Shown piece after piece: positions 23,185-34,680 of a stretch of 64,000 nucleotides of DNA (positions within the stretch are counted from its first letter, which is position 1; every line of letters begins with the position of its first letter). Under the pieces are notes generated by a model, which was not told the DNA's origin, searched no databases, and saw nothing but the letters and a program-made list of their open reading frames with translations. This DNA comes from Ceratotherium simum simum (lineage: Eukaryota > Chordata > Mammalia > Perissodactyla > Rhinocerotidae), in the NCBI RefSeq assembly GCF_000283155.1, contig NW_004454195.1, positions 5,059,134 to 5,123,133 of the forward strand, in the 5' to 3' direction. The translations under genes and the position numbers were made by a program.

Positions 23185-23560
23185 AAACCTATGGACAACA
23201 CTTTCACCGTAGCCAGACAAAATGACTGGTAGTTTCTTGGGCAAGCCACTGTAGTTCAGGCCTCTGTGCTTTAGCATATGCTGTTCCCTCTGTCTAAAAT
23301 GCCTTCCACTCTTCTTTAAACAATCAATAACTCTTCCACGAAACTTTCTGACAACCCAGACTAATTTAGATGCTCCTCTCCTGTGCCCCCATGCATCTTG
23401 GGCAAAATTCTGTATCACAATGCATTATAATTATTTGTTTGTTTGTCTCCCTTGATAAAATGTAAGCATCTCTCAGGCAAGGTGCAAAAATATTACTAAC
23501 ACACATATGCCTAGGATCTACTACGGTGTGTAGCACATGGAAAGCACTCAATAAATTTTA
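23185..23560 (+). mobile_element. L2 LINE 3' end
   Basis: cctctgtgctttagcatatg, ctgttccctctgtctaaaat, gccttccactcttcttt.., tgtgcccccatgcatcttgg, tctcccttgataaaatgtaa, gcatctctcaggcaagg, and gtagcacatggaaagcactc, ending aataaattttag. This gives most of the ~370-bp L2 3' end in order. Confidence 0.88.
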
Positions 23561-23602
23561 GTTCTATATACATGAATAAGCATGTAGATGTATGTACGTG
23601 CA

Positions 23603-23627
23603 TACACACACACACACACACACACAT
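23603..23627. repeat. (CA)n microsatellite
   Basis: About 11 uninterrupted CA units, preceded by interrupted tgtatgtacgtgcata. Confidence 0.95.
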
Positions 23628-24567
23628 AGAGTGTGCACAAGAGTGCCCTAGGTTCTCTATTAGGCAATAAGGAAATATCAAAATGAACTTTGGACAATAT
23701 GGAAATGCAACGTGAATGTTGCAAAGTATGTTGCATAGTCTCTTAACTTCTACACAAGATTAGCATGTTCCTTCAAGTCCCTTATTATCCTACGGTGATA
23801 GCTGGATAGCACAGCAAGTGAATACAAACCATCTTTTTACTTAGAAGTAAGAATTACCACTTACAGGTAAGTTCAGATACGTCAATTACCCATAAAATAA
23901 ACTTTAAAATTATCTTTTTTTATTGCATTAATAACAAGCATTTACAAAGAGATAATATTTCCAGAGCACCCTGACATCTTGTGATTATAGTGATACACAG
24001 AAACAAAGCTGTTGGCATAAATTGATAATGTTGTTGCTAAACAAAAACAACCTGTTTAATTTATTTCTTTTGAAAGGTCATAATCAGAGAGAATATTGTT
24101 TATTTCCATACTGCTACAAGAATCTGGAAATAAGAGAAAGTTAAAAACAAACTGAACACCACAAAAGGATGATACACTTTCTGAAAACAAGGCATCTGAC
24201 TCCCCAGTCTCCAAGATCTGCAATAAGCCTCAATGAGGCAGATTAAGTTTATCCTTTTAATACCACAATGTGTTTTGTTCCATATATGGGCTTTTTTAAT
24301 GCCCCTAGAGAGAACATAGACAGCAGTGTCTATGAATGGGTCCTCTGGTGTTTCAGTAGGATGTGGGGAGAGATTTTATTTTGTCTTTAAAATATCACAA
24401 CAGGCTCAACTCCCAGTAGTCCAAATATTACACATAGAAAAGGAAGTAGGAAGAGGAAAGGAGAAAATAGCTAGATGCCTGCAACGCAGTACCATGTTCT
24501 CAGAAAAGATTAATATCAGCTGATTATGGTGATGGATAGAAATCTATCTAGATTCCAAGACTAAGTT
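23628..24567. other. Intronic, nothing recognised
   Basis: AT-rich sequence with no recognised repeat or gene. Confidence 0.5.
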
Positions 24568-24580
24568 AGAAAGCTATAGA

Positions 24581-24781
24581 GAGCCAGCCCTGATGGCCTG
24601 GTGGTTCAAGTTTGGCACTCAACTGCTTCAGCAGCCCAAGTTTGTTTCCAGGTTGTAGAACCAACCACAGCACCCATCTGTCAGTTGCCATGCTGTGGTG
24701 GTGGCTCACACAGAAGAACTAGAAGGACCTACAACTAGGATATACAACCATGCACTGGGGCTTTGGGGAGGGAAAAAAAAA
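24581..24781 (+). mobile_element. ERE3-type SINE
   Basis: Head gagccagccctgatggcctg, gtggttcaagttt, a decayed B-box (tttgtttccagg), then gaactagaaggacctacaac, aggatatacaaccatgcact, ggggctttgggg and an A-rich tail. Flanked by a perfect 13-bp duplication, agaaagctataga, at 24568-24580 and 24782-24794. Confidence 0.93.
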
Positions 24782-24794
24782 AGAAAGCTATAGA

Positions 24795-25168
24795 ATAGTT
24801 TAGAGAATACAGGAAACTAAAGAGGCAAAGGATTTTGCATTTTTTGGGCCACTGAACTCAATTACAGAATGAAGAACAAATAGAACTTACATTTTAAAAA
24901 ATAAGGACAGAATATTTTTTATGACTAACATTTTTCTGGTCATAAAGGTCTTGCTCAGAAGTGAACTTCACCAAATCTACAATCAAATAGGACCTGAAAC
25001 CCCGTAGTTATAACTAGGGAAGTCTGACTTTGAAAATAAAACATAAATTATTATTTCAAGTATTTAAACAGCAAATATACTATTCTATTTTCTATTATAT
25101 TATTACATTCAGTGTGAAGGTGCATCAGGTATATAGTTTAGGTGTTCTAATATAAATAAAACATCGTT
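24795..25168. other. Intronic, nothing recognised
   Basis: AT-rich, no recognised element. Confidence 0.5.
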
Positions 25169-25670
25169 CATGCATTCACTGATTATTCTTCTAGCAAGTA
25201 TTTGTTGAGTATTATTATGTGCTAGACACTGTTATAGATCTTAGAGACAAGGTCTCTGCCTCATGAAATTCATTCAAGTAAGAGAGACAATAAACTAAGA
25301 GATAAATAATATATTGTCAAGTAGAATTAAGTGCTAAGAAAAATTTTAAAAGTAGGATAAAAGGAAAGAGTGATAAAGTGGTTGGGAAAAGACATGGCTA
25401 TTTTTGACAAGGAAAAGCTGAAGAAGACTCGCAGTGACATGAAACCTGAATGAACCAAGGTGATAGGCCATGTAGATTAGCCGTCTGACTGAAGAGCAGT
25501 TGAAGCAGAGAGAATATAAGTGCAAAGACCCAGCATGAACATGTTTATAGTTCCCAAAGAATTGGGAAGAGGTCACTGTGGTTGGGGTGAAGTGAGTGAG
25601 GGGTTTGTGGTGAAAAAGAATTGTAAAATGGAAGCCAGTGGTGACAGAAGTCGTTGCAAGAGGCTCAAGC
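25169..25670 (-). mobile_element. L2 LINE (antisense), about 500 bp
   Basis: agtatttgttgagtattatt, atgtgctagacactgttata, gtctctgcctcatgaaattc, agagacaataaac, ttaagtgctaagaaaaa, aagagcagttgaagcagaga, tataagtgcaaagaccc, and gtcactgtggttggggtgaa. These follow the antisense L2 sequence over a long span. Confidence 0.8.
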
Positions 25671-27026
25671 TCACAAGGCAGAGCTCAGGGAGCAAAAATT
25701 ACACGCTGATAACCTATTCACTGTCATATGCAATGAATATGAATATGTATATTATACTTGCTAGTGAAAGCTCTCAATAATTCCATGTTTTAAGATACTC
25801 TCATACTTATGCTCATGAATATTCAATACAGTTTCAGAATTCTCAAATCACTAGATTTGGTATACAAGAAGGGACAGGAAAAGAAATAACAGATAATGTC
25901 ACTGTCCAGTCTTTCTAAAAAAAATTAGTTTCTTTCACTCTTTTTTTGGAGGGGGAATTTGTTATATTGACCAAAATGCATGAAACAAGACTCACAAATT
26001 TAAATAGAAACAAGTAAAAGGAACCTGAGACCAGTAACACATTTATGCTTTCTCATTTGTAGGACCTAGAGGGAGAGGAAGCGGTGTCAGTCTTTTCTCT
26101 CTTCTTTTCCTTCTTCCTTTTTTCCACCCAACAGAGCCTGAGTACTAGTACTGGGCCCCAAGTTCTCACTTATCATTTAAGTTGACATCGAACAAACCAA
26201 TATCTGCCACAAACTCAGAGAGTCTTAAAAGAGGCTGAACCACGGCTATAACTTCAGAAGGAAGGACAAGACAAATAAGAATAAGTAAAATAGAATTCTC
26301 TCTTCTGAGGCAAGAAAAGGAAAAGAAAAATTCATTCTTCCTTCACTAAAGAAAAAATAGGCTCATCCTCAAGAATCTACTGGCTACACACTAAGATAAC
26401 TATAATGACAAATAGAATAATTTGGATCAGTTTTACTCCTTTTAACTACTATAACTGGCAAATGACAAAAAAAGTGGCTTAGTTAAAATAGTCTTGTTAG
26501 TATAACTGCCCTTTCCAGGTCTGACATCACAGAAATATGAAGATAGTTATGTTTACTGGTAAATAAAAAGCAAAAAAGGGGAAAGGGGTGAGCCTTGTTC
26601 CTACATAATGAAAAGGTAAGGTGCAACTCTAGGACAAAAAAATATTTAAAAGTTTAGAAGTTTTATGGAGATGCTGTGTTCTTCAAGGCAGTTGTGCCTT
26701 GAGGAAAAGAATAATAATCTAAACAGGAAGATCTGATACATATCTCAGATATCAAGGATTTAATAATCAGCTACTTCTTCAATTAAAAATTTCTAAGAAC
26801 AAAGCACTACAAACACTTGCAGGTGGTATTAATAAAAGGAATCTTAACATCTATAACAATAAAATAACATATATACCAATAACCAACTCTATAACTTGAC
26901 CAAGCTATGCTAATCAAAATTATATCTACCAACATGTCTGTTTCTTGAGAGGAATGTATAGTCTCCAGTACAAATGGTTAACTCTGGCCATATTAATGAC
27001 AACACAAAATTTTAATTAAAAGAAAA
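25671..27026. other. Intronic, nothing recognised
   Basis: AT-rich, with a poly-T run and pyrimidine-rich segment near 26090-26130. No transposon or exon recognised. Confidence 0.45.
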
Positions 27027-27161
27027 CATTGTGAGGACTTCCACTTCTACACATGAAGTTATAGGACTTGCCTTAATGCTATAAACAACTAGAAAATTTG
27101 ACAAAACATGAAACAACAATCATCAGACAAGGAATAACAAGCAGTGCAGGACAGTGATTTT

Positions 27162-27370
27162 CTAAAAAAACATTTATTTATTTATTTATTTTTGTTGAGG
27201 AAGATTCGTCCTGAGCTAACATCTGTGCCAATCTTCCTCTATTTTGTATGTGGGTTATTGTCTCAGTATGGCCGCCGATGAGTGGTGTAGGTCCACGCCC
27301 AGGTACTGAACCCTGGGATGCTGAAGTGGAGCGTGCCAAACTTAACTACTAGCCCACCTGGCTGGCCTCT
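27162..27370 (-). mobile_element. ERE SINE, first of a nested pair
   Basis: tttgttgaggaagattcgtc, ctgagctaacatctgtgcca, atcttcctctattttgtatg, gatgagtggtgtaggtccac, and an rc head ending acctggctggcc. It is flanked by ggacagtgatttt (27149-27161) and gaactgcaatttt (27371-27383), which align without gaps despite several differences. It belongs to the older ERE2/ERE4-like type. Confidence 0.88.
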
Positions 27371-27383
27371 GAACTGCAATTTT

Positions 27384-27602
27384 TTTTTTTTTTTAAAGAT
27401 TTTATTTATTTATTTATTCCCCCCCCCCAAAGCCCCAGTAGATAGTTGTATGACATAGTTGCACATCCTTCTAGTTGCTGTATGTGGGACGTGGCCTCAG
27501 CATGGCCGGAGAAGCGGTGCCTCAGTGCGCGCCTGGGATCCAAACTTGGGCCACCAGCAGTGGAGCGTGCGCACCTAACTGCCAAGCCACAGGGCCCGCC
27601 CT
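27384..27602 (-). mobile_element. ERE1-type SINE, inserted at the edge of the previous ERE
   Basis: Poly-T, ttttatttatttatttattc, a C-run, aaagccccagtagatagttg, catccttctagttgctgtat, cctcagcatggccggagaag, and an rc head ending gccacagggcccgccc. Flanked by gaactgcaatttt (27371-27383) and ggactgcgatttt (27603-27615). The insertion therefore landed in the downstream target copy of its neighbour. Confidence 0.93.
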
Positions 27603-28122
27603 GGACTGCGATTTTTGAGAGAAGCAAATGAGTTAAGCACTATGACTGCCCATCTTACTGCCTGAAGGCATTTTCTAGGCCACAGTGCAGAAAGGGGAAA
27701 ACCAAACAGAGCCCAATGATCTTGCTGATTTGAGAAGACAGAGATTGGAGTTCAGAGAGCTAAAATTTATAGCGTTAAATATTTTAAAGGAGAAAGTTGC
27801 AAAGAGATGGAGTTCCAAAGACCAGTAGATGGCTCCCCTAAAGTCTTTGGCTGAGTGCTGATCTGGGCACGTATGAGAGAAAACTAAATCCCAAGGCTGG
27901 GGAAAGAATCACAGGACAGCAGTAAGCCAAACAATTCCTAGAAGTCACACAGGACCCAGAATGGTTTGTGGGCCTACAAGCCAAAAGAAAGACCTTAGAA
28001 TACATGGGTCACTGGGTAGAGTCCTTAGAAGAACATCCACCTTAGTGGTGGAGAAAAATTAGTGTTAAACTAGAAGCTGCTCTGGACCTGTACTAGCAGA
28101 CCTTAAAAGAAAGCGTCAAAGG

Positions 28123-28311
28123 GGCCAGCCCGGGTGGCCTAGTGGTTAAGTTTGGCGCACTCTGCTTCAGTGGCCTGGTTTCGGTTCCTGGGCGCGGACC
28201 TATACCACTTGTCTGTCAGTGGCCGTGCTTGGCGGCAGCTCACATACAAAAAGAGGAAGACTGTCAACAGATGTTAGCTCAGGGCGAATCTTCTTCAGCA
28301 AAAAAAACCCC
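28123..28311 (+). mobile_element. ERE2-type SINE
   Basis: Head ggccagcccgggtggcctag, tggttaagtttggcgcactc, then acctataccacttgtctgtc, cgtgcttggcggcagc, and agatgttagctcagggcgaa with a single tail unit. Flanked by agaaagcgtcaaagg (28108-28122) and agaaagcctcagagg (28312-28326), 15 bp with two differences. It interrupts the HAL1 element. Confidence 0.92.
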
Positions 28312-29376
28312 AGAAAGCCTCAGAGGATCAAACTACTTTCAAATAACTTAACTCTATGACATAACAAAGCCCAAAATCCTTTAAAGGAACACAACAAAAC
28401 CCAATGTTTAACAACATGAAATTCAAAATGTCTGGCATCCAAACAAAAATTACCAGGCATGCAGACAATAAAGAAAATATTGACTATGGTTATGATCAGG
28501 AGAAAAACCAATCGATAGAAAGAAAGTCACAAATGACAGAGATGATGAAATTTGCAGACAAGGACATTAAAATAGCTATAGTAAATGGGGTCCTTGTGTT
28601 CAGAAAACATGAACATGATGAGAAAAGAAATAGAAGATGTTAGAAAAAGACACTATTGGAACTTCTAGAGACGAAGTTGAAGACCTAGTAACAGAAACTA
28701 TCCAAAATGAAGCAAAGAGAGAAAGAACAACGAGAATAAGAATGAACATTGTAGAACAATACCAAGCTGACTAACATATGCATAATTAAATTCCCTGAAA
28801 TAATGGTTTCATTTTTTTCCAAATTTGATGAAAACCATAAACCAAAAATCCAAGAAACTCAACCCTCAGCAGAATAAACTTAATAAAAACCACACGAAGG
28901 CACATTATAAACAAATTGCTTTAAAAAAAAAAAAAAGTAATAAAAGGAAAATCTTAAAAGCAGCTGGGAGCAGATTGGGGAAACCATTGCACATAGGCAC
29001 AAAGATAACATTGACAAAAATCTTCTTGTCAGAAACTATGAAAGCCAGAATGTAATGAAGAGACATCCTCAAAACACTGAAAAACTGTCATAGAATTTTG
29101 TATTCAACGAAAATAGGAAAATAGCTATAGCTATCCAATATGAAGGCAAAATGAAGACTTCAGATAATCAAAGCTGAGAGAATTCATTACCAGCAGATCA
29201 CTACTCCAAAGAATAAAATGAAAGATCTTTTAAGCAGAAGAAAAATGACTCCAGATGGAAAGAAAAGCACCTGATTATCAATACACAAAGAAAAGAATAG
29301 CACCAGAAATGGTAAATGTGTAGGTAAATATAAAAGATTTTTTTTCTCATTTTTTATCTCTTTAAAATATAATTGA

Positions 29377-29636
29377 GGGGCTGGTCTAGTGGCATAGTGG
29401 TTAAGTTCATGCCTTCCACTTCAGTGTCCCAGGGTTCGCCGGTTCGGATCCTGGGCATGGACCTACTCACCACTCATCAAGCCATGCTGAGGCAGCGCCC
29501 CATATAGAAGAGCTACAACTCTATAACTATGATACGCAACTGTGCACTGGGGCTTTGGGGAGAAAAGGCAAAAAAGGGGAAGACTGGCAACAGATGTTAG
29601 TGTAGGGCCAATCTTCCTCAAAAAATATACATATAT
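29377..29636 (+). mobile_element. ERE3-type SINE
   Basis: Head ggggctggtctagtggcata, gtggttaagttcatgcc, ggttcgccggttcggatcct, ataactatgatacgcaactg, tgcactggggctttgggg, and a final gcaacagatgttagtgtagg tail. Flanked by atataattga at 29367-29376 and 29637-29646. It splits the HAL1 element exactly between 'ataattga' copies. Confidence 0.93.
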
Positions 29637-30197
29637 ATATAATTGACTGTTTTAAGCAAAAATAACAATATATTGTGGGGTCTATACTTTATGCAAAAAA
29701 ATATGACAACAGCACAAAGAACAGGAAGAAGAAGGAAATGGAAGTATATAATTATAAGGTTCTTACACTATCACTGAAATAGTATAATGTTATTTGAAGG
29801 TTGATTGTGATAAGCTAAACTGTGTATTTAAACCCTAGAGCAACCACCAATCAATCAATCAATAAAATGGAGGTATAGCTAACAAGCCAATAGCAGAAAT
29901 TAAATGGAATAATAATACTCAATACAGAAGGCAGAAAAAGAGGAAGGAAGGAACAAAGAAATGATGGGAATCATAACAAATCATTAACTCCAGAGGAGAC
30001 AGGAGTGGAATGGACTCATGGAGGGATACACACAGGAGGCTTCAACATTATCTTTAATTCTTTCTTTAATAAAAAAAAGTCTGAAGTGAATATGATAAAA
30101 TGTAAGAATCTGATACAGCTGATAAATGGTATTTTTTTAACTGTGTTAGTTTCTACAGTTTTTTACATTTTGGAAACATTTTATAATTTAAAATTTG

Positions 30198-30889
30198 AAT
30201 GACAAGCAATAATCCCTGTGATTAAATGAATATTGAAAAAGTCCATCTTTTTTCTAATTTATAAAACACTTAGAAAAAAGCTAAATCAACCAATGAAGTC
30301 AGTGTATTTTAAAATAAGTGCTCCTATAAGCATAATTAAGTACAATGACCTTTATTAAATTCTGCTATGTGAGGCTAATCTAGATAGCTAATATTCAGTA
30401 TTTAAAAACAGAATGTTAACTCTCTTCTAGCCTAAGGGGAAACAGAATACCATTTTAAAATAACTACCTCATGGGAGAAAAAATGATCATTTCTTACCAT
30501 CAATAATTCAACTTTTCAAAGAAAGATAAAATATAGTTAGCTGGTGACACTGAGGAAAAGAACAAGCCACTGGCTCTTTTGAACTCATCCTTTTCCTTGC
30601 CCCAATTATCCCAATTCAAGGCTCTCCAAAGTGTACCCAGATATGATGTAAGACTTTAATAATTCTATAGCTGAGAGTGAATTAAGCTATTTTTCTCTCA
30701 CTTCATGGTCTGTCAGAAAGCCACACACCATGGTTCACTAAAAATAGATCCCATTAGGTAGTTCTTTTTTGGTTTTGGTACTATGCCTAACACAACACAT
30801 ATTAGGGTAATTAATCAATGTATTTGAATAGCAAACACAAAGATAATTTTAACAATCAGATATATCTAGTTAGAAAATGACAAAAGACT
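30198..30889. other. Intronic, nothing recognised
   Basis: AT-rich, no recognised element. Confidence 0.5.
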
Positions 30890-31005
30890 ATGTTCACTTC
30901 ATTTTACAAAGACTCTGAAGATCAGAAAGGTTAAGCAACTTGCCCAAAGTTCTATAAAAACCAGTAGCAGAGCAGGGATAAAAATTAATCTCTTGACTTC
31001 CACAG
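30890..31005 (-). repeat. MIR SINE (antisense)
   Basis: cattttacaaagactctgaa, gatcagaaaggttaagcaac, ttgcccaaagttctataaaa, accagtagcagagcagggat. This follows the antisense MIR core (cattttacagatgaggaaac..gaggttaagtaacttgcccaagg..agtggcagagccgggat). Confidence 0.85.
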
Positions 31006-31210
31006 AAGAAACTCCAACTTAATTCTGTTTATGCCAATTCAGTGACACAAAGAAAACACCTACAAGAACTTGGTTATAATTACGGCAACATAAGAAGTAC
31101 CAACTAAAATCTCAAAAGAAAGAAAGCTTTAGCACCATTAAAATAAGAAATGACTGAAGAAAACTAAAACAAGGCTTAAGTAACATATGAGATGCATTAA
31201 GAGTATAAGC

Positions 31211-31515
31211 CTGCACTATCCAATATGACAGCCACCAGCCACATGCGGCTATTGAGCAATTAAAATGTGATTAGTCCAAACTGAGTTGTGCAGTAAGTGC
31301 AGACTTTAAAGACTTAGTATCAAAAAAAAAAGTAAAATATTTTATTAAGAATTTTTTATATTGATTATAAGTTGAAATGATTACATTTTGGATATACTGG
31401 GTTAATTAAAATATCATAAAATAAATTTAACCTATTTCTTTTTACTTTTCTTAATATGGCTACTAGAAATTTTTAAATTACATACATGGTTTGCCTATTT
31501 TTATTGGACAGCAAA
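31211..31515. mobile_element. hAT-Charlie-type MITE with 'tgtccaata' terminal repeats
   Basis: Left end ctgcactatccaatatgaca with ccagccacatgcggctattg; right end tatggctactagaaatt.. and tttttattggacagcaaag. The two ends are imperfect inverted repeats (gcactatccaata against tgctgtccaata). The centre is AT-rich and non-coding. The 'gtagccacatgtggctattgagca' block is typical of a widespread mammalian hAT-derived MITE. A clear 8-bp target duplication is not visible. Confidence 0.7.
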
Positions 31516-32799
31516 GTTATGTAGACTATAAAACTGTCTACAATGAAGAACTCAAAGAAGTAACATGAACTTTAATTCATTAATAAATTGTACTTTCCCC
31601 TAAATAATCAACAGAAACTGAAAATTCTTCAGTTAAACAATATGATTGATAGATATAAGATGCAATACCTTATATATTTTATATTTCATTTACTTATGTT
31701 TATTTTTATTTGATTGTGCTACATTTTATTAAAATTTGCAAAATACTAAAGTTAATAAATTTAAAATGCCATTTACAAACTCCAGATTCTACTACAAGCA
31801 TTTTCTGTATTATGTTTAAATCATCTGTGACACGTACATTTCATACAGTTCACAATATTTTAAAAAATAGCAAGACTATTATTCTATTTAAAACTAATAC
31901 TCAAAAATTCTTTGAATCATTAATTCTTACCACTATGTTCAGTAATGTAGTTTTTACTGCAAACAGCGTTCCCAAGTTTGATACATTCAAAGATCTACAA
32001 ATTCCTTCTAATTATAAACCATTACTTATCTCATAACTTAAAAATGAGGAAACAAACATAGAAAATAGGTAAGACATGTGTCTCACCTATTGTTAACCAA
32101 CACATGAACTGAATAGAAATCCTTTAAAAAGCTCCTAATTTCCAAGTCTGATTTACACAACTTTTCTTCTTTGAGAAAAAATGAAATATCATCACCAAAG
32201 CATTCATGCTAACTTAAAAACTAACATTCACCATCCCCCAGTCCCCCTGCATGAAACCATTACAAGGAAACTCTCTACCTTTCCCTCCATTCCTGCAGTC
32301 AATACATTACTACAGTATTTTCTAAGTATGGAGAAATGACTTAAAAAGAAAATAGAGTATTTGTGGTAATTGCACTGGCCCAAACTCAGCCAATTACAGT
32401 AAAATCATTTTGTTATTTTTTATAAGTGTGTTGGTTAAGTTTTTAAAATGCTTTAATTTACCTCTATCAAGTCCACCAAATCTCTTCCAGGAAATACCAT
32501 TTTGATACTTCAAACTTGAGTTCACTTAAATATTCTACAAAACCCTTATGAAAAAAAATTTTATTCTGTATTCTGAAATTTCCTAGTTTTTTTGTGTTAC
32601 TTCATGTGACTTCAGCTGATTAGGGATTAAGCTGAGGTCTAGAGAAGGTCTCCTTCATTCATTGTTTATTTTAAAGATCTCCAACAGTATCCATGGGGAG
32701 AAACTGCTCAGTGAATAGCACAGGAGGGAGGAACAGGCAGATGGAAAAATGGAGAGAAGTATCTCTTTCTAACATACTACAATTTACTTCTAATTATGT
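31516..32799. other. Intronic, nothing recognised
   Basis: Strongly AT-rich. The 108-codon frame at 31710-32036 is low in complexity and has no recognised domain. Confidence 0.5.
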
Positions 32800-32945
32800 T
32801 TATTGTATATTGTCTCTCCACTCCACCCCATCCCAGAATGACAGCTACAGTGAGACAGAGATTTTCATCTGTTTTGTTCACTGATGTATCTCCTGCAACA
32901 GAACAGTGCCTGAGACAGAAGGAATCCAATGAATAATTGATGATT
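32800..32945 (+). mobile_element. L2 LINE 3' end fragment
   Basis: agacagagattttcatctgt, tttgttcactgatgtatctc, ctgcaacagaacagtgcctg, and agacagaaggaatccaatga followed by ataattgatga. This matches the L2 end (gggactgtgtct..ttgttcactgctgtatccccagcacctagcacagtgcctggcacatagtagg). Confidence 0.75.
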
Positions 32946-33479
32946 GAATTATTTAATTAATAAAAACATAAGAAGAAAGGAAAGCATGAAGGGGTGGAGA
33001 AGGAGGAGAAGATGCAGAGATGAGCACATGAGGAACTGGACTAGGAGACTCCCACTGCAGTTTTCAGATTTCAGTGGCAGGAACACAGCAAAGTCACAGT
33101 ATTTCAAATAGAACCCAAAATATAAATGCTTTTTTCCACTACAGTAGAAATTGCATAATCAGAAAATGTCTAGAATATACTGAATATACGTATTTATCAG
33201 AAAAAACAAAAGACTGTAAAAATAATCATAACAAGTTGTTTGAACTTCTTGTTTCCTATTTATGCTGTAATTTGTCATCTTTTATACATCCAGCCAAGTA
33301 GAGGGTAGCCATCAAAACAGTAAGAAAAATTTTCTGAGAAATATTGAAAATTGAGATGATTCTATCCATTAATTTAATATTTTCCTTATGAAATGAAAAG
33401 AAAACCCAGCATTATTTTTTTTAATAGCAAATAATCAGTTTCACTAGAGAATCATTTGAAGATCATCAGTTTATACAGA
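32946..33479. other. Intronic, nothing recognised
   Basis: Includes a purine-rich patch (32975-33020). No recognised element. Confidence 0.5.
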
Positions 33480-34680
33480 AGTGCACTTTTTTCACTTCCA
33501 GTAGAACTCCATATATTTAAGATGTAAAAATCAAGCTGGAGGATGATACCCCAGAAGCAATGAGCACAACTACTGACCAGATTTTGGTTTCTAAACACCA
33601 TTCTCCAATAAAAACAACAAGGTTGTTTGGAGAAATGGTTGGTTCTCCGACTGGGGCAGGGAAAGTACAAGCTGAGCCTGAAACATTTTCTAGTACCAGA
33701 AAGGAAGCAAGTGCTCAAAAAATTATGATAGCATATCAAAAGAACACAGAAGCCAACTTGAAGAAGCTCCAAATGGCTAATCTGGGACATCTCAGCAATA
33801 AAGGAAATAATGATAGTCATAGAATTTGAAGTAAAGAAAAAATAAATATCCATGAATCCATACTTACATAAATAAATATTTGAAAAAAAATAATAGAGAA
33901 AAAAGCACAGCTCTTTCTTATAATATAATTCCAATTACTAAATATAAAAGGAAAGATAGAAAAATGACCATCTGGCAAACACCACAGTAATAACCGCTGG
34001 GGGTTAAGTGGATGTTAAAGTTAATGGGCCAAAAGTAAGAGGAGAAACCGTACATTTGCACAGTCCTGAAGTATATCCCCATAAGATATTTATTGGGAAA
34101 AATAGTAACTTCACAGTGGAGAAACTTGGCAGACACTACCTTAACTAAGTGATAAAAATTAACCCCACCTGTAATGAGACATCCCAACATCATGTACCTG
34201 GATGCCCTGAAAAGTGCTCAACAACATTTCAGTGGTATTCTTGCCAAAAATACATAATCTGAATTTAATCATGCAAAAACATCAGAAAAACCAAATTGAG
34301 AGAGGTTCTATAAAATAACTAGCCAGTCCATTTCAAAAAAAAAAAAAAAAACAGTTATGAAAGACAAATGTACTGTCCCAGATTGGAGGTGAAAAGAATG
34401 AAGAGATATGATAACTAAATGTAATATGGGATCCTGGACCAGAAAAAGGATTTTAGTAGGAAAATGGGTGAAATTTGAATAGGGTCTGTAAATTACATAA
34501 TAGTATTACACCAATATTAATTTTCTGTTATTGATCATTGTACAAAGGTCATGTAAGATATTAACATTTAAGGAAAGTGGATGAAGGGCAAATGTGAATT
34601 CTTTGTACTATTTTTGCAACATTTTTGTAAGTCTGGACTTATTTCAAAATAAAATTCAAAAAGGAAGAGGATCAAGACAG
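33480..34680 (+). mobile_element. Ancient LINE-1 (L1M) 3' block
   Basis: About 1.2 kb of non-coding sequence in the order of an abundant L1M-type 3' region: caccattctccaataaaaac, tggttggttctccgactggg, cagaagccaacttgaagaag, atctgggacatctcagcaat, ggcaaacaccacagtaataa, ttcacagtggagaaacttgg, cagacactaccttaactaag, ggtattcttgccaaaaatac, gggatcctggaccagaaaaa, and ttaacatttaaggaaagtgg. It ends atttcaaaataaaattc with a polyadenylation-like AATAAA. A poly-A run (34336-34353) lies inside it. The 160-codon minus-strand frame at 33452-33934 is antisense to this and not a gene. Confidence 0.68.

Larger units (their letters stand above)
27027..30197 (+). mobile_element. HAL1-type (ORF1-only) LINE-1, interrupted by four EREs
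   Basis: A single ancient element in pieces. Its 5' part gives gacagagattggagttcaga, caaagagatggagttccaaa, ctttggctgagtgctgatct, and tcactgggtagagtccttag. The middle has an ORF1-like stretch: ccaaatttgatgaaaaccat at ~28820, cacacgaaggcacattataa, and aaaatcttaaaagcagctgg. The 3' part gives cagatggaaagaaaagcacc, agcaccagaaatggtaaatg, aattgactgttttaagcaaa, and tattgtggggtctatact..gagcaaccacc. No ORF2 is present, as expected for HAL1. ORF1 is broken by stops. The last ~200 bp (30000-30197) resemble an L1-type 3' end. EREs sit at 27162-27370, 27384-27602, 28123-28311 and 29377-29636. The 5' boundary is uncertain. Confidence 0.75.

Noticed and set aside
23149..23418. 89-codon minus-strand open frame
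   Set aside because: It overlaps an L2 3' end and an L1M fragment, so it is repeat-derived.
31710..32036. 108-codon plus-strand open frame
   Set aside because: Very AT-rich sequence, I/K/L/N/T-rich peptide, no recognised similarity.
33452..33934. 160-codon minus-strand open frame
   Set aside because: It is antisense to an L1M 3' block, low in complexity (F/Y/L-rich from AT-rich DNA), and has no domain.
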